Shown piece after piece: positions 54,672-64,000 of a DNA stretch of 64,000 bases. Each line of letters opens with the position of its first letter. Position 1 is the first letter of the stretch. Where the stretch lies: contig CM041465.1 of NCBI GenBank assembly GCA_023213395.1, forward strand, positions 175,343,741 to 175,407,740, read 5' to 3'. Below the pieces are notes generated by a model, which saw only the letters and a list, made by a program, of their open reading frames with translations, was not told the DNA's origin and made no database searches. Source of the DNA: Cycas panzhihuaensis (lineage: Eukaryota > Cycadophyta). Position numbers and translations under genes: made by a program.

Positions 54672-55200
54672 TTAGAACAAGAACTGGTAGAAATGGTAGC
54701 AAGCAAGCTACCAAAATCATTTGATGTAACCATCTACACTATAACAAGTAATAACCAGATTGATAAGATGTCTCTTGATACATAAACTCGTTTATTACTA
54801 AGATAGAAGCAGAGGAATAAGCGCTACGAAGACACAACAAAGATCAAGAATGCCTTTGTATCTCGATTAAATCTGGGCCCTAGAGGAAGGAACCGATCAC
54901 ATGGAAGAGGACATATCCCAGATGCCAAGAGTCCTACTTGTGGTCGATGGCAAGATAACAGAGGACGTGGACGCTCAAGAGATACAAGGATTTGTTACAA
55001 TTACGGTAAGCCAGGTCATCTTTCAAGCACATATAGAGCTTTTAATCTTTGTTATCACTGTGGGCAGCCAAGTCACTATCCTTATCAATGTCTGCAAAGA
55101 AGAACAAATATTCAGAGAGGGAAACGTCTACTCGAGAACTACATCAAGGAGCAAACAAAGGAGGAGCAGGAAGAAACAACATTTATTACCGCTCTTTCTG
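54672..55200 (+). pseudogene. G gag, second part, two knuckles
   Basis: Continues EQELVEMVASKLPKSFDVTI, then, in a changed frame, RICYNYGKPGHLSSTY (first knuckle, damaged) and CYHCGQPSHYPYQC (second, about 55038-55090). An RG-rich stretch precedes them (GRGHIPDAKS, RGRGRSRD). 54901-55239 in the given frame is a shadow. Confidence 0.8.
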
Positions 55201-55500
55201 CAAGCTTACAAGACAAAGATGTTTGGTATATTGACTTAGGTGCCTCTCGTCACATGACCAATCTAGAAGATTGGTTAGAATCACTAAAACCATATAACAC
55301 TGATAAATCAATTGAATTGGATAATAAGTACCAACTGGATATAAAGGGAGTTGGTACCATAGCAGTCAATTTGCAGGGGAACATAAAGAAAATATGAAAT
55401 GTATTACTTGTACCAAGTCTAAAAATAAATCTTTTGTCAGTTTCATAGCTTAGCAAAGAGAGTTTGAGAACTGTTTTTGATGAAGAAGACTAATGTTATA
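55201..55500 (+). pseudogene. G protease
   Basis: VWYIDLGASRHMTNLEDWLE (about 55225-55284) has D-L-G where D-S-G is usual. YQLDIKGVGTIAVNLQGNIK and VPSLKINLLSVS follow, with a stop after KKI. Likely inactive. Confidence 0.85.
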
Positions 55501-56470
55501 TAATGGATATGAAAAATGATGGTAATGTAATAGCCAAAGGCATACGATGTAATGATCTATATAAGTTGCTGTCAAATCCTGTAAACCCTGAATTAGGTAT
55601 AAAAGCATGTACTACTGTGAATTCTAATAATAAAGTTTGGCATTTAAAGTATGGGCAATCTCCCTATAGATACACTAAAGCTATTGGAAAAATCAAGCAT
55701 GGTAAATGGTCTACCTCCCATCTCATTTGAAAATTTTGTTTGCAAAGGTTGTCAGTTTGGAAAACAACATCGACTTCCATTCAAGGAAAGCAGTTGGCGT
55801 GCCCAAAATAAATTAGAGTTGATTCACACCAATTTGTGTGGCCCCCTCACTCCGCTTTCAATCAATGGATGCAGATATTTTTTAACCTTCATTGATGATT
55901 TTACCCGGAAAGTATGGATGTACTTCCTCCATAATAAATCTAAAGTCTTTGAAATCTTCAAGGAATTCAAAGCAGAAGTAGAGTTAGAATCAAGAGCTCA
56001 AATAAAGTGCATTTGGTCTGATGGTGGTGGAGAATACATATCAAAAGATTTTTTGAATTTTTGCAAAATAAATGGGATACGTAGACAATTTACAACTCCT
56101 TACACCCCTCAATCTAATGGGTTTGTTGAAAGAAAGAACAAAACTATCATGGAAATGGCTCATAGCATGGTTTTTGAAAAACATGTTTAGAAAACCTATT
56201 GGGCAGAAGTAGTTAGCATCGCCTGTTATTTGATAAATTAGAGTCCTACAAAAGCATTGGAGCAAATCACTTTGGAGGAAGCTTGGATAGGTAAGAAACC
56301 TGATGTAAGTATTCTAAAAGTATTTGGATTTCAAGCATTTGTTCATGTCCCTGATAAAAGGAGATCAAAACTCGATGTTAAGAGTATAGAATGTATCATG
56401 ATAGGATACAGCAAAAATTCAAAGGCTTATAAATGCATGATCCAAAAATTAACAAGATCTACATAAGTAG
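55501..56470 (+). pseudogene. G pre-integrase domain and integrase
   Basis: 55503-55730 has WHLKYGQSPYRYTKAIGKIK, a decayed HHCC domain. 55651-56190 (179 codons) reads CKGCQFGKQHRLPFKESSWR, FLTFIDDFTRKVWMYFLHNK, WSDGGGEYISKDFLNFCKIN and QSNGFVERKNKTIMEMAHSM: the three acidic residues are present. A stop follows at HV-stop. 56257-56466 continues EEAWIGKKPDVSILKVFGFQ. Confidence 0.9.
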
Positions 56471-57540
56471 AGATGTTGTGTTTAATGAAGAAGATGATCA
56501 GGCCAACAAATTTCAAATTAGACAAATTGAAGAGGGATCAAAAGCAACATCTCAAGAAGTCCCTCAGAACTTACCTTAGAAGAAATCTCTCAAACATCAA
56601 AATCTTCACCAGTATCACATGAAGATTCAATCTCAGTACAAGAGGAACAACCATCAGAAGAATCAGCCACTGAAGAAGAATCAAGAGAAGAAAATAAAGT
56701 ACCAATATGGTACATCAAAATGATTGAAGAAGGAAAAGGAGATTTATTCACACACAGAACTAGAAGTCAAAGACCCCGAGCATTATACAGCAATACTGAG
56801 CCTATCATTTTAAGAGGCAAAAGATCAGCCAGAATTGAGGACAACAAATGCAATCAATTGCCAAGAATCAGACATGGGAATTAGTTGAGCTACCACCTAA
56901 TAAACCTGTAGTTAACTGCAAATGGGTTTATAAAATCAAAGGAGTCGATGAAAATTTGAAAAGTTCAAAGCCAAGCTTATTGCCAAAGGCTATACACAGA
57001 TAGTTGGAGTAGATTTTAACAAACGTTTTTCTCCTGTAGCCAAATTAAATACAGTGAGAACAATTATTGTCTTAGTTGATAAACAAAACTAGAAAATTTT
57101 TCATCTGGACGTTAAAAGTGCATTCTTAAATAGAGAACTGGAAGAAGAAGTCTACATGGTGCAACCAGAAGGGTACATCAAAGAAGGATAGGAACACATG
57201 GTTTGCAAATTGAAGAAGGCTCTATATGGCTTGAAACAAGCCCCTCGAGCTTGGTATGCCAAACTAGACAAACATCTATGTCAGAATGGCTTCAAACATT
57301 CTAACTTGACTCAAGCCTATACGTAAAGGAAAGAAATGGACTAATCACTATAATTGTAGTGTATGTAGATGATATGATACTCACAGGGAACGATGATGAT
57401 TCAATCAAAAACTTGAAGAATCAACTAGAAAGGGAATTCAAGATGACAAATTTGGGTCTTCTAAGCTATTATCTAGGATTGGAAGTAAGCCAACCGGAGG
57501 ACTCTATCATCTTATCTCAAGAAAGTACATCAAAGACTTG
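56471..57540 (+). pseudogene. G reverse transcriptase
   Basis: An acidic linker with stops, then CKWVYKIKGVDEN (about 56919-56957) and, after frame changes, FHLDVKSAFLNRELEEEVYM (about 57100-57160). 57359-57544 reads MYVDDMILTGNDDDSIKNLK, with intact YVDD and FKMTNLGLLSYYLGLEVSQP. Confidence 0.88.
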
Positions 57541-58317
57541 CTAGTTAAATTCCAGATGGAAAATTGTAATCCATATGCAACACCCATGGAGGTGAATTGC
57601 AACTTGGTCACAGAAAAGGAAGAACCCTTGGCTAATGCAACCTTGTACAGGCAATTAATTGGCAGCCTAATCTATCTCACTGCAACTAGACTAGATATAT
57701 CATATTTAGTAGATCTAGTTTTGAGGTACATGCAAAAACCTAAAATAAAACATTGGAAAGCTGCCAGAAGGATACTAAGGTATCCAAAGGGAACAATTGA
57801 TTTGAAACTAATCTACCCCAGAGAAAAGTCAACAGAGTTGTTAGGGCTTTACGATTTTGACTGGACAAGAGACAGAGCAGAGAAAGTCCACAAGTGTGTA
57901 TTTCTTCTATCTTAGGTCAACAATAATCTCTTGGAGCAATAAGAGACAAACCACCGTTGCAATGTCATCAACAGAAGTTGAATACAAATCTGCAGTGAGT
58001 GCTACAAGCAAGGCAATATGGCTAAGACAACTTCTAGCAAACTTGGACCAACAACAACATGCAGCAACAATTCTGAATTGTGACAATCAAAGTACAATAA
58101 AGTTGACCAAGAACCCAGTTCTTCATGCAAGAACAAAGCATATAGAAGTACATCATCATTTCATAAGAGAGAAAGTTCAAAATAAAGAAATTGATTTGAC
58201 ATACTGTCCCACAACAAAACAGGTTACAGACATATTGACAAAGCCTCTTGAAAGAGAAAGATTTCAAATTCTTAGAAATAAGATAGGTCTAAAAGAAGAT
58301 ATAACATTAAGAGAGAG
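57538..58317 (+). pseudogene. G RNase H
   Basis: 57538-57915: LIGSLIYLTATRLDISYLVD, AARRILRYPKGTIDLKLIYP. 57857-58330 (157 codons): STIISWSNKRQTTVAMSSTE, LNCDNQSTIKLTKNPVLHAR, TKHIEVHHHFIREKVQNKEI and TDILTKPLERERF. It overlaps the purine tract at its end. The longest clean RNase H in the window. Confidence 0.92.
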
Positions 58318-58533
58318 TATTAGAGTATAATGTTATATCCTAGTTATTGAAAGGGTAATGTTATAAACCCTTCTTTGTAGCTCCCTCTATATTCCTGACA
58401 TGTGTCATGTTCTGAAGAGTCGGTTACAATTCAATTTGTAACGGTCGCATTGAATCATGTATATTTAAGGAGACATAGTCTCACTATAATGCAAACAATC
58501 TTTACACCACTTACCTGTTTTGTGTAGTTAACA
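58318..58533 (+). repeat. G 3' LTR
   Basis: Starts TATTAGAG (TG changed to TA) and ends GTTAACA, followed by ACACA. TATA-like GTATATTTAAGG at 58459-58470. Confidence 0.95.
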
Positions 58534-58870
58534 ACACAAAATATGAAGATGATGAAGAAACTGCATTCATTGTTACCCTGACATCTCATGTTCAAGGAAA
58601 TGAAGATTGGTTTATAGACTCCAACACATCAAACCACATGATAGAGAGAAAAGAATGGTTTGAAAATCTGCATCTCTATTGCCTCAATAAATCAGTAGAG
58701 CTCAATGATAGTTTTCCTCTGTGTATCAAAGGAAAGGGAACTATTGCCATCAAAATTAATAATAAAATCAAAAAGATTGGAAATGTGTTGTTTGTACCTA
58801 GTCTGAAAAGAAACCTTCTTTCTGTGTCTCAATTGAGGGAAAAAAAAACTTCATGTTATCTTTGATATAG
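58534..58870 (+). pseudogene. H protease
   Basis: DWFIDSNTSNHMIERKEWFE (about 58602-58661) has D-S-N where D-S-G is usual. KGKGTIAIKINNKIKKIGNV and LFVPSLKRNLLSVSQLREKK follow. Joined to gag across G. The frame breaks near 58850. Confidence 0.85.
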
Positions 58871-59850
58871 ATAGGACATGCTCCATTTGTGATATGAAAC
58901 AAAATGGAATTGTAATTGCTAAAGGAATAGAGACTGATAATCTGTATAAATTGGTCTCTACTCCTACTCAACCTCCTCTTATAAAATCTTTGGTTGTTCA
59001 ACGTACAAATAATGAGATATGACATTTAAGATATGGTCATATTACAAATGATAGATTAGAAATGTTAAAGAAGTTGAATATAGTGAAAGGTCTACCTGAA
59101 ATCTCATTTAGCTCATTTATTTCTAAGAGTTGTATGTTGGAAAAACATCATAGATCACAATTTTAGGAAAGCACATGAAGTTCACAAGAAAAATTGGAGC
59201 TAATCCACAACAATATTTATGGACCAATTACTCCAAATTCTATCAATTGAAGCAAGTACTTTCACATTTTTGTTGATAATTATACAAGAAAAACATGGGT
59301 TTATTTCATTTTTAGCGAGTTAGAAGCACTAAATGCTTTTAAAGAATTCAAAGCTCAAGTAGAGTTAGAAAGCGGTTGTAAGATCAAAACTCTTAGAACA
59401 GATGGTGGAGGGGAGTATGTTTCGAATGAATTTTTTCGCTTTTGCAAATTACATGGTATCCGTAGACAACTCACTACTCCTTACACCCCATAGTCAAATG
59501 GGGTAGATGGCTAGATGAATGATGAAAGAGAAAAATGTACCCAATACATATTGGGTTGAAGCAGTAAATACAATAGTTTATATCATAAGTAGAAGCCCTA
59601 TTCAAGTTCTAAAAAATATCACTCTAGAAGAAAATGAACAAAGAGGAAAGTTGATATAAGTCATCTTAGAATTTTTGGAAGTACAACTTATGTACATGTT
59701 CCCACTCAAAAAAGAACCAAACTAGATGACAAAAGCATTAAGTGCATCTTTGTAGGGTACAATAGCAAATCCAAGGCATACAGATGCATAAAATCAAAAA
59801 ATAATAAAATGTACATTAGCAAAGACGTAACTTCTGAAGAAATCTCTCCC
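58871..59850 (+). pseudogene. H pre-integrase domain and integrase
   Basis: HHCC region about 59022-59160 (LRYGHITNDRLEMLKKLNIV). Core: KYFHIFVDNYTRKTWVYFIF (about 59253-59312), KTLRTDGGGEYVSNEFFRFC, then YTP-stop-SNGVDG-stop-MN, where the glutamate motif is lost. DISHLRIFGSTTYVHVPTQK and CIFVGYNSKSKAYRC follow. Numerous stops. Confidence 0.85.
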
Positions 59851-60290
59851 GAAGAAGTTCATTCGACCAAGACTTCCCAAGAATTAATAATTCATGAAGA
59901 AGTCTCCAAAGAAATATCTCAAAATAAGAATCAGGAAGAAGATACCTCAGAAAGATCCTCCACTAGTAGTACTCAAGGAAGTAGGGAACAAGGAGAGTAT
60001 CATTACTGATAGCGAACAAGAAGGAAGCATATCAGGAAGATCTAGCTCTCATGAAGAAAGTGAACAAAACACTCCAAGAGGATCTACCTCCCATGAAGGT
60101 AGTGATCAAAGCACTCTGAAGGAACAACAAACAAAGAAACTTTCAAACCGGTACCTAAAAACCTTGGAAGAGTCAAAAGGGGAAGTTTTTGAACTAAAAA
60201 CAAGATCTCAAAGACATTAAGCCTTAATCTGTTTAATCGAACTTCGGAGTTATAATGAAGCATGTCATAATTCAGAATGGAAAAAAGCCA
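59851..60290 (+). pseudogene. H integrase-RT linker, acidic and serine-rich
   Basis: 59809-60009 and 59894-60220 overlap in two frames: EEVSKEISQNKNQEEDTSER, then GRSSSHEESEQNTPRGSTSH. Low-complexity linker common before copia RT. Frame break around 60000. Confidence 0.7.
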
Positions 60291-61073
60291 TGGATGCTGA
60301 AATGATGGCCATAAAGAGGAATAGAACATGATAGCTCGTTGAGCCACCAAAAGACAAACTACTAGTAGGGTGCAAATGGGTGTACAAAATCAAGGAAAAA
60401 TCACATGGCAATGTTGAAAAGTTCAAAGCAAGGTTAGTAGCAAAAGGATATACTCAGACAATAGGAATTGACTATGAGAAAACTTTTTCCCCTATAGCTA
60501 AAATGATAATAGTCAGAACTATTATTACAATAGCAACTCACTTTGGATGGAAAGTTGCTCAACTTGATTTAAAACATACCTTTTTAAATGGAAAATTAGA
60601 AGAAGTATACATGGAGCAACCTTCAGGTTATGCAAAAAAAGGAGAAGAACATTTAGTATACAGGTTAGATAAGGCCTTATACGATCTAAAACATGCACCA
60701 TAAGCATCGTACGCAAAATTGGATTCCCACCTTAAGCAGAATGGATTTAGTTGGTGCGAATCTAATCCAAGCCTTTATACAAAAATAAAGAATGGTTTGA
60801 TCACCATAATCATTGTATATGTGATGACATGATTGTTACAGGCAATGGTCAAGAAACAATTAAGTGGGTAAAATCCCAAATGGAAAATAAATTCAAAATG
60901 ACAGACATAAGTCAGTTACATTATTACCTTATCATTAAGGTGAGTCAAAAAGACAACTCCATTCTCATATCTCAATCAAAATATGCCAAGATCTCTGAAA
61001 AAGATTCAATATGGAAAACTGCAATGCTAGTCTCACTCCAATGGAGACTAGATGTGTTTTGACAACTGAAGAA
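60291..61073 (+). pseudogene. H reverse transcriptase, cut by I
   Basis: 60380-60703 reads KFKARLVAKGYTQTIGIDYE, KTFSPIAKMIIVRTI, WKVAQLDLKHTFLNGKLEEV and YRLDKALYDLKHAP. The YVDD box is broken by a one-base loss at about 60820 (reads IVYVMT-stop in one frame, DDMIVTGNGQ in the next). I is inserted at 61074. Confidence 0.88.
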
Positions 61074-61648
61074 TGTTAAAACTTTATGTTTAAATGTTAA
61101 TGATGTATTTTATATTGTAACATTATGTACTTTATGTAAAGGTGTTTTATCACCTTATGTGACAAAGTACACACTCACATTCTTTCTAGTAGCACAATGT
61201 TGTGATTTGAGGGTCAATGTACCCCTCATGCACTTTTGCTCACAACAGAGCCCAAGGGACACTTGTCCCACATACAATTGGCATAGCTTGCATGTTTCAC
61301 ATTCATCAAACATGAAGCCTCCCAAGGTCTCTCCTCCAACTCTATATATTGAGACCAATTCTCATGTATCATATATGAGAGTGAGTACTGTATTATTATG
61401 CTAGTATTTTCTTGAATCTAAGTCAATCTTGTTTATTTGGAGTGAGGTATAATTCCTTCTCCTCTACATTTATGTCTATCTTATGCTTGAGTTCATTGTG
61501 CCTTATGCTTGCCTATTAGCTCATGTTTATAACTGCCCAGCGTAGATGCTAATCATCTCCTTATGCCAGTTGATTTCCTCTCCATAAGATCCTAAGGGTT
61601 GTGCTCATCAATCGTTGGTGTGAAAGTTGAATGCCATCATCTTCAACA
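61074..61648 (+). repeat. I 5' LTR
   Basis: TGTTAAAACTTTATG to CTTCAACA, 575 bp. TATA box in TCTATATATTGAGACC (61341-61356), shared with D. The D/F palindrome is present only in decayed form (TTATCACCTTATGTGAC, 61148-61164). Confidence 0.85.
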
Positions 61649-63490
61649 TTTGGTGTCAAAGCTTGCTAGAGAAGGTTCTCAGGGTTCCAAACCCTTGGTG
61701 ACGATCTTCGCTCTCCAAAGGCAATCCAAGGCTAAGTTTGGGTCATCTTTCCGCAATTTTTCATCATTTTCAGAGATTTGCAAGCTGGAAATCAGTAGCT
61801 TTATTTTTTAAAAACTCAATTTATCATTACAATAGAGAAATCACATAGAAATCATTGTTTTCTTCTTTTTTTTTCCTACAAAATAAAAATTATTTTGTAA
61901 GGTTTCTCCTCTCAAATCTGTAGAAGGGAGGAAGACTAAGCTTAATCTGCTCACTAGAAGCCAGAAAAACTCATACTATCTCAAACCTGCATTATGAGAA
62001 GAAGTTTGTTTTTTCAAAGTTGTTGTTAGTTGCCGTCTAATGAAATACACTGAGGAAATCTCTTCAGTGAGTGGTAACTGCCCCAAACTCTGTTCATACT
62101 ACAGAGAAGATGTACGACTGAGTTACAAAAGCCAACAGTCCATCCATTACACTCTACAGTTGTGTGCCCTTCAAATATTATGTGAAGATCGTTTTCTTTG
62201 TATGATCCATCAAAATCTCTAAAACTCACATGGATCTATCATATGCAGTGGGCAATCACATTTTCAAATTTAGTTTTTGGATCCAATCCTTCGTTCGACC
62301 GAAATTCGTCTATGTATAATCAGTTTTACATCACAGTGGCGCCATTTTTTTGACCCTTCAAAAAATTAAGATTTTTGACTTTATAAAAATGATCTTAGGT
62401 TATGAAATTAAGGATATTCCTCAAATATGTCTTTTTTCATAATCCTTCTTTTCTAAAGTTTAAAATTTTTAGTTACTTTTAATACTTATTTCATCATTTT
62501 TAAGCCAATTTCAGCCTTTTTTTATATTTTTTGAAGTTATTTTTACACACGAAAAAATTTACAAGTGTAAAAATTAACTTCAATCAAGTGAATTTTTTAG
62601 TGATTTATGTATTGATTGTGAACAAGTCACATTGTACTTGATTCTATAAGGCTCCCTATGAGGTGACCTTGATGCCCTAAAGTCTAAAAAAAGAGCTCAA
62701 AATCACTTATTTCTAATAAAAAATCACTTTATTTGGGGCTAGTTAGGGCTATTTTGAAGTCCTAACATTGTGGTGGTGGCTTGATCTCATGGCGCATTTC
62801 ATTAAAATCAGTATTTTGTGGTCGTTTTTTTGCATTAAAACGAAACCACTCAAGGCATAACAAGCAATCAAGCATATCTTCATTTGACACTTAACACATT
62901 TTGCTCTTTTTAAGTACTTTTTGGAACACTTCAAGTGTTATTTTACGTACTCAATTTGCTTCATTTGAAGCTCTTTTATTGATTATCAAGGATTGTAAAG
63001 CAACATCACCACTCACTTAATCAATTTACTCTAAGCCCACTTTAATAATTAAAAATTGCTTAAAAAATTTGTTGGAGAGGCCCAAAAAAGGTTCAAAACT
63101 TGCCTCTAAAAATCTCAAACTTGGTGCATTACCTAGGAGGCCAATCGACCGTACAGTTAGTGCTTGACAATTGAGATTCTCTTGGAGAAAAGGGGGTTCG
63201 AAAAGGGTGTTATTAGGGTTGTGAATCCCAAGGAAAGCACGATACTACCGTGTAGATCAACCCTACCAAGCCTTGTCTTAGATTTGATTTGGCCAATTGT
63301 TGGATCTATCTAAAAAGCTCAGGGTTGGATCCACTCTTTACCTAGCCCTCCACCCCTCATCACTCTCTTCAGTTGTTGGATCTTCCTTGGAAGATCAATG
63401 TTGTTGGTGTGTTAGAAGGTGGAACTTAAACGGCGAAAGCTTTGAGTCTCTAAGTCATCTGCTAGCTTCAAGAAACCTTAAACAACGTTA
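61649..63490 (+). other. I primer site and leader
   Basis: The block 63065-63470 matches the conserved leader parts of D and F in the sense direction (GTTGGAGAGGCC at 63070, GACCGTACAGTTAG at 63148). AGGTGACCTTGATGCC at 62661 is the counterpart of their GGTCACC motif. Otherwise AT-rich and noncoding. Confidence 0.75.
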
Positions 63491-63534
63491 ACATTATCGA
63501 TGCTCTTAATATGCTTAATGCATGCATTATAAAG
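63491..63534 (+). pseudogene. I gag, first codons
   Basis: DALNMLNACIIK reads as the N-terminus of the D/F/I gag family (63498-63533). The usual ATG is altered here. J follows directly. Confidence 0.7.
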
Positions 63535-64000
63535 TGTTGTGATTATATTTGACACCTGTGCATTCGGGGAAAGGAAAGTATGAAAAACCAATGGTATTTT
63601 TGTAAGCAACTAGTCGGCATGCATTCGAGATAGAGAATGGATGAAACAGAGCCTAGAATACAATCCATCCCGCCGCAGGAACGGACGTTGTACAACAGGA
63701 ATGCATCAAACTGAGAAAGGAACGAACATTGGGCAACAGGAACATAGCAAACAGAATGGAACATTGCGGAACAAATGTGACACGCGGACAGTCGTACGGA
63801 CGAAGGGTCATATTAAGTAACTAACAAAGAATGATTAATGATTGAACAGGGGTCCATTCGGAAGAACGGACGGTTGCGTCTGTAGACGCAACCATTCTGT
63901 GACAGGAATGTATAGAGTATTTAAACACATCCATTTGTTGGAATGGATGTGAGAGCCGAGTTGGTGATTCTAACGGTACCTTATTTGATATGGTTGACCA
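63535..64000 (+). mobile_element. Element J: start of an LTR that leaves the window
   Basis: The match to the gag family stops after AAAGT at 63535, and an unrelated sequence begins TGTTGTGATTATATTTGAC. It has LTR-like features: TG start, a TATA-like box GTATTTAAAC (63917-63926), hairpins at 63872-63893 and 63927-63950, and CpG-rich short repeats (GAACGGACG, ACAGGAA). The orientation is inferred from the TATA box. The second LTR is outside. Confidence 0.55.
63872..63950 (+). promoter_or_regulatory. TATA-like box of J with a hairpin on each side
   Basis: Arms GGTTGCGTC (63872-63880) and GACGCAACC (63885-63893) with loop TGTA. TATA-like GTATTTAAAC at 63917-63926. Arms ACATCCATT (63927-63935) and AATGGATGT (63942-63950) with loop TGTTGG. 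Both stems are perfect 9-bp pairs. Confidence 0.5.

Larger units (their letters stand above)
46116..58533 (+). mobile_element. Element G: Ty1/copia, carries F
   Basis: LTRs 46116-46330 (215 bp) and 58318-58533 (216 bp). TSD ACACA at 46111-46115 and 58534-58538. Primer site TGGTATCAAAGCAAG (46331-46345). Internal copia genes are in order, split by F at 47433 (TSD TTATC). A purine tract ATTAAGAGAGAG precedes the 3' LTR (58306-58317). Frames are broken in gag, integrase and RT. Confidence 0.95.
28106..61073 (+). mobile_element. Element E: Ty3/gypsy, split by L and H, incomplete at right
   Basis: Own sequence: about 28106-29939 and 41828-44320, with the rest beyond the window. It has LTR, primer site TGGTATCAAAGC (28481-28492), gag, protease, RT, RNase H and integrase on the plus strand. 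L is inserted inside protease (TSD GAAAA). H is inserted inside integrase at 44321. E is thus the oldest layer in the right half. The coordinates given include the foreign elements. Confidence 0.85.
44321..64000 (+). mobile_element. Element H: Ty1/copia, split by G and I, incomplete at right
   Basis: Own sequence: 44321-46115, 58534-61073, then beyond the window. 5' LTR 44321-44531, primer site TGGTATCAAAGCAAGC (44532-44547), leader, gag, protease, integrase and RT on the plus strand. G is inserted between gag and protease (TSD ACACA). I is inserted in RT at 61074. The target is E's integrase. The right end and TSD are not in the window. G and H share primer site and two-knuckle gag and are sister families. 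Confidence 0.88.
61074..64000 (+). mobile_element. Element I: Ty1/copia of the D/F family, 5' end only
   Basis: 5' LTR 61074-61648, primer-site variant TTTGGTGTCAAAGCTTG (61649-61665), leader 61666-63490, first codons of gag to 63534, then J. Leader and gag start match D and F. It is in plus orientation, opposite to them. The bases AAGAA (61069-61073) may be one TSD copy; the other is outside. Confidence 0.85.

Noticed and set aside
1-64000. An element likely to be active as it stands
   Set aside because: Every gag or pol region read here has stops, frameshifts, lost catalytic residues or large deletions.

Overview
This window is plant nuclear DNA from what looks like a large, repeat-filled genome. 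No complete host gene is visible. Almost every recognisable protein fragment belongs to an LTR retrotransposon of the Ty1/copia or Ty3/gypsy type. Primer-binding sites of the plant initiator-tRNA-Met kind (TGGTATCAGAGC and variants) recur, and five-base target-site duplications (TSDs) frame most elements. I infer a gymnosperm or similarly large plant genome, but the sequence does not name the species.

The layout is a nest, and letters are my own names. Element A (gypsy chromovirus, minus strand) runs off the left edge and is split by M (4706-8336), a gag-protease-only element. B (9346-23511, gypsy, minus, TSD AATGT) sits against or inside A's 5' LTR and carries D (11199-18982, copia, minus, TSD TGATA). 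After an unassigned stretch (23517-24132) comes C (24133 to about 27805, gypsy, plus, related to A), ended by an inverted piece of its own kind of LTR. E (gypsy, plus) starts near 28106 and is split twice. The first split is by L (29940-41827, copia-type, minus, TSD GAAAA). L holds a solo LTR S (30612-31441, TSD GTTTC) and K (34325-40962, copia, minus, TSD GGTAT). The second split is by H (copia, plus, from 44321). H holds G (46116-58533, copia, plus, TSD ACACA), which holds F (47433-54666, copia, minus, TSD TTATC, sister of D). H is split again at 61074 by I (copia, plus, same family as D and F). I is itself broken at about 63535 by the LTR of a further element J that leaves the window.

All coding regions are broken by stops, frameshifts or deletions, so none is predicted to work as it stands. 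Three elements (M, B, L) keep LTRs and priming sites but lack most or all of pol; they would have depended on enzymes from relatives.

The most unusual parts are these. (1) Inside L there is a CpG-rich, gene-like open frame on the opposite strand (33565-33912) with a promoter-like upstream region and a GC-rich hairpin. (2) L also has an unrecognised long frame (31447-32492) where pol should be. (3) The gag of B has four CCHC zinc knuckles. (4) A 133-bp unit covering A's gag start is present three times. (5) LTR control regions contain an 18-bp perfect palindrome with RY-motif clusters (D/F family), a 44-bp triple repeat (K), and two hairpins flanking the TATA box (J).
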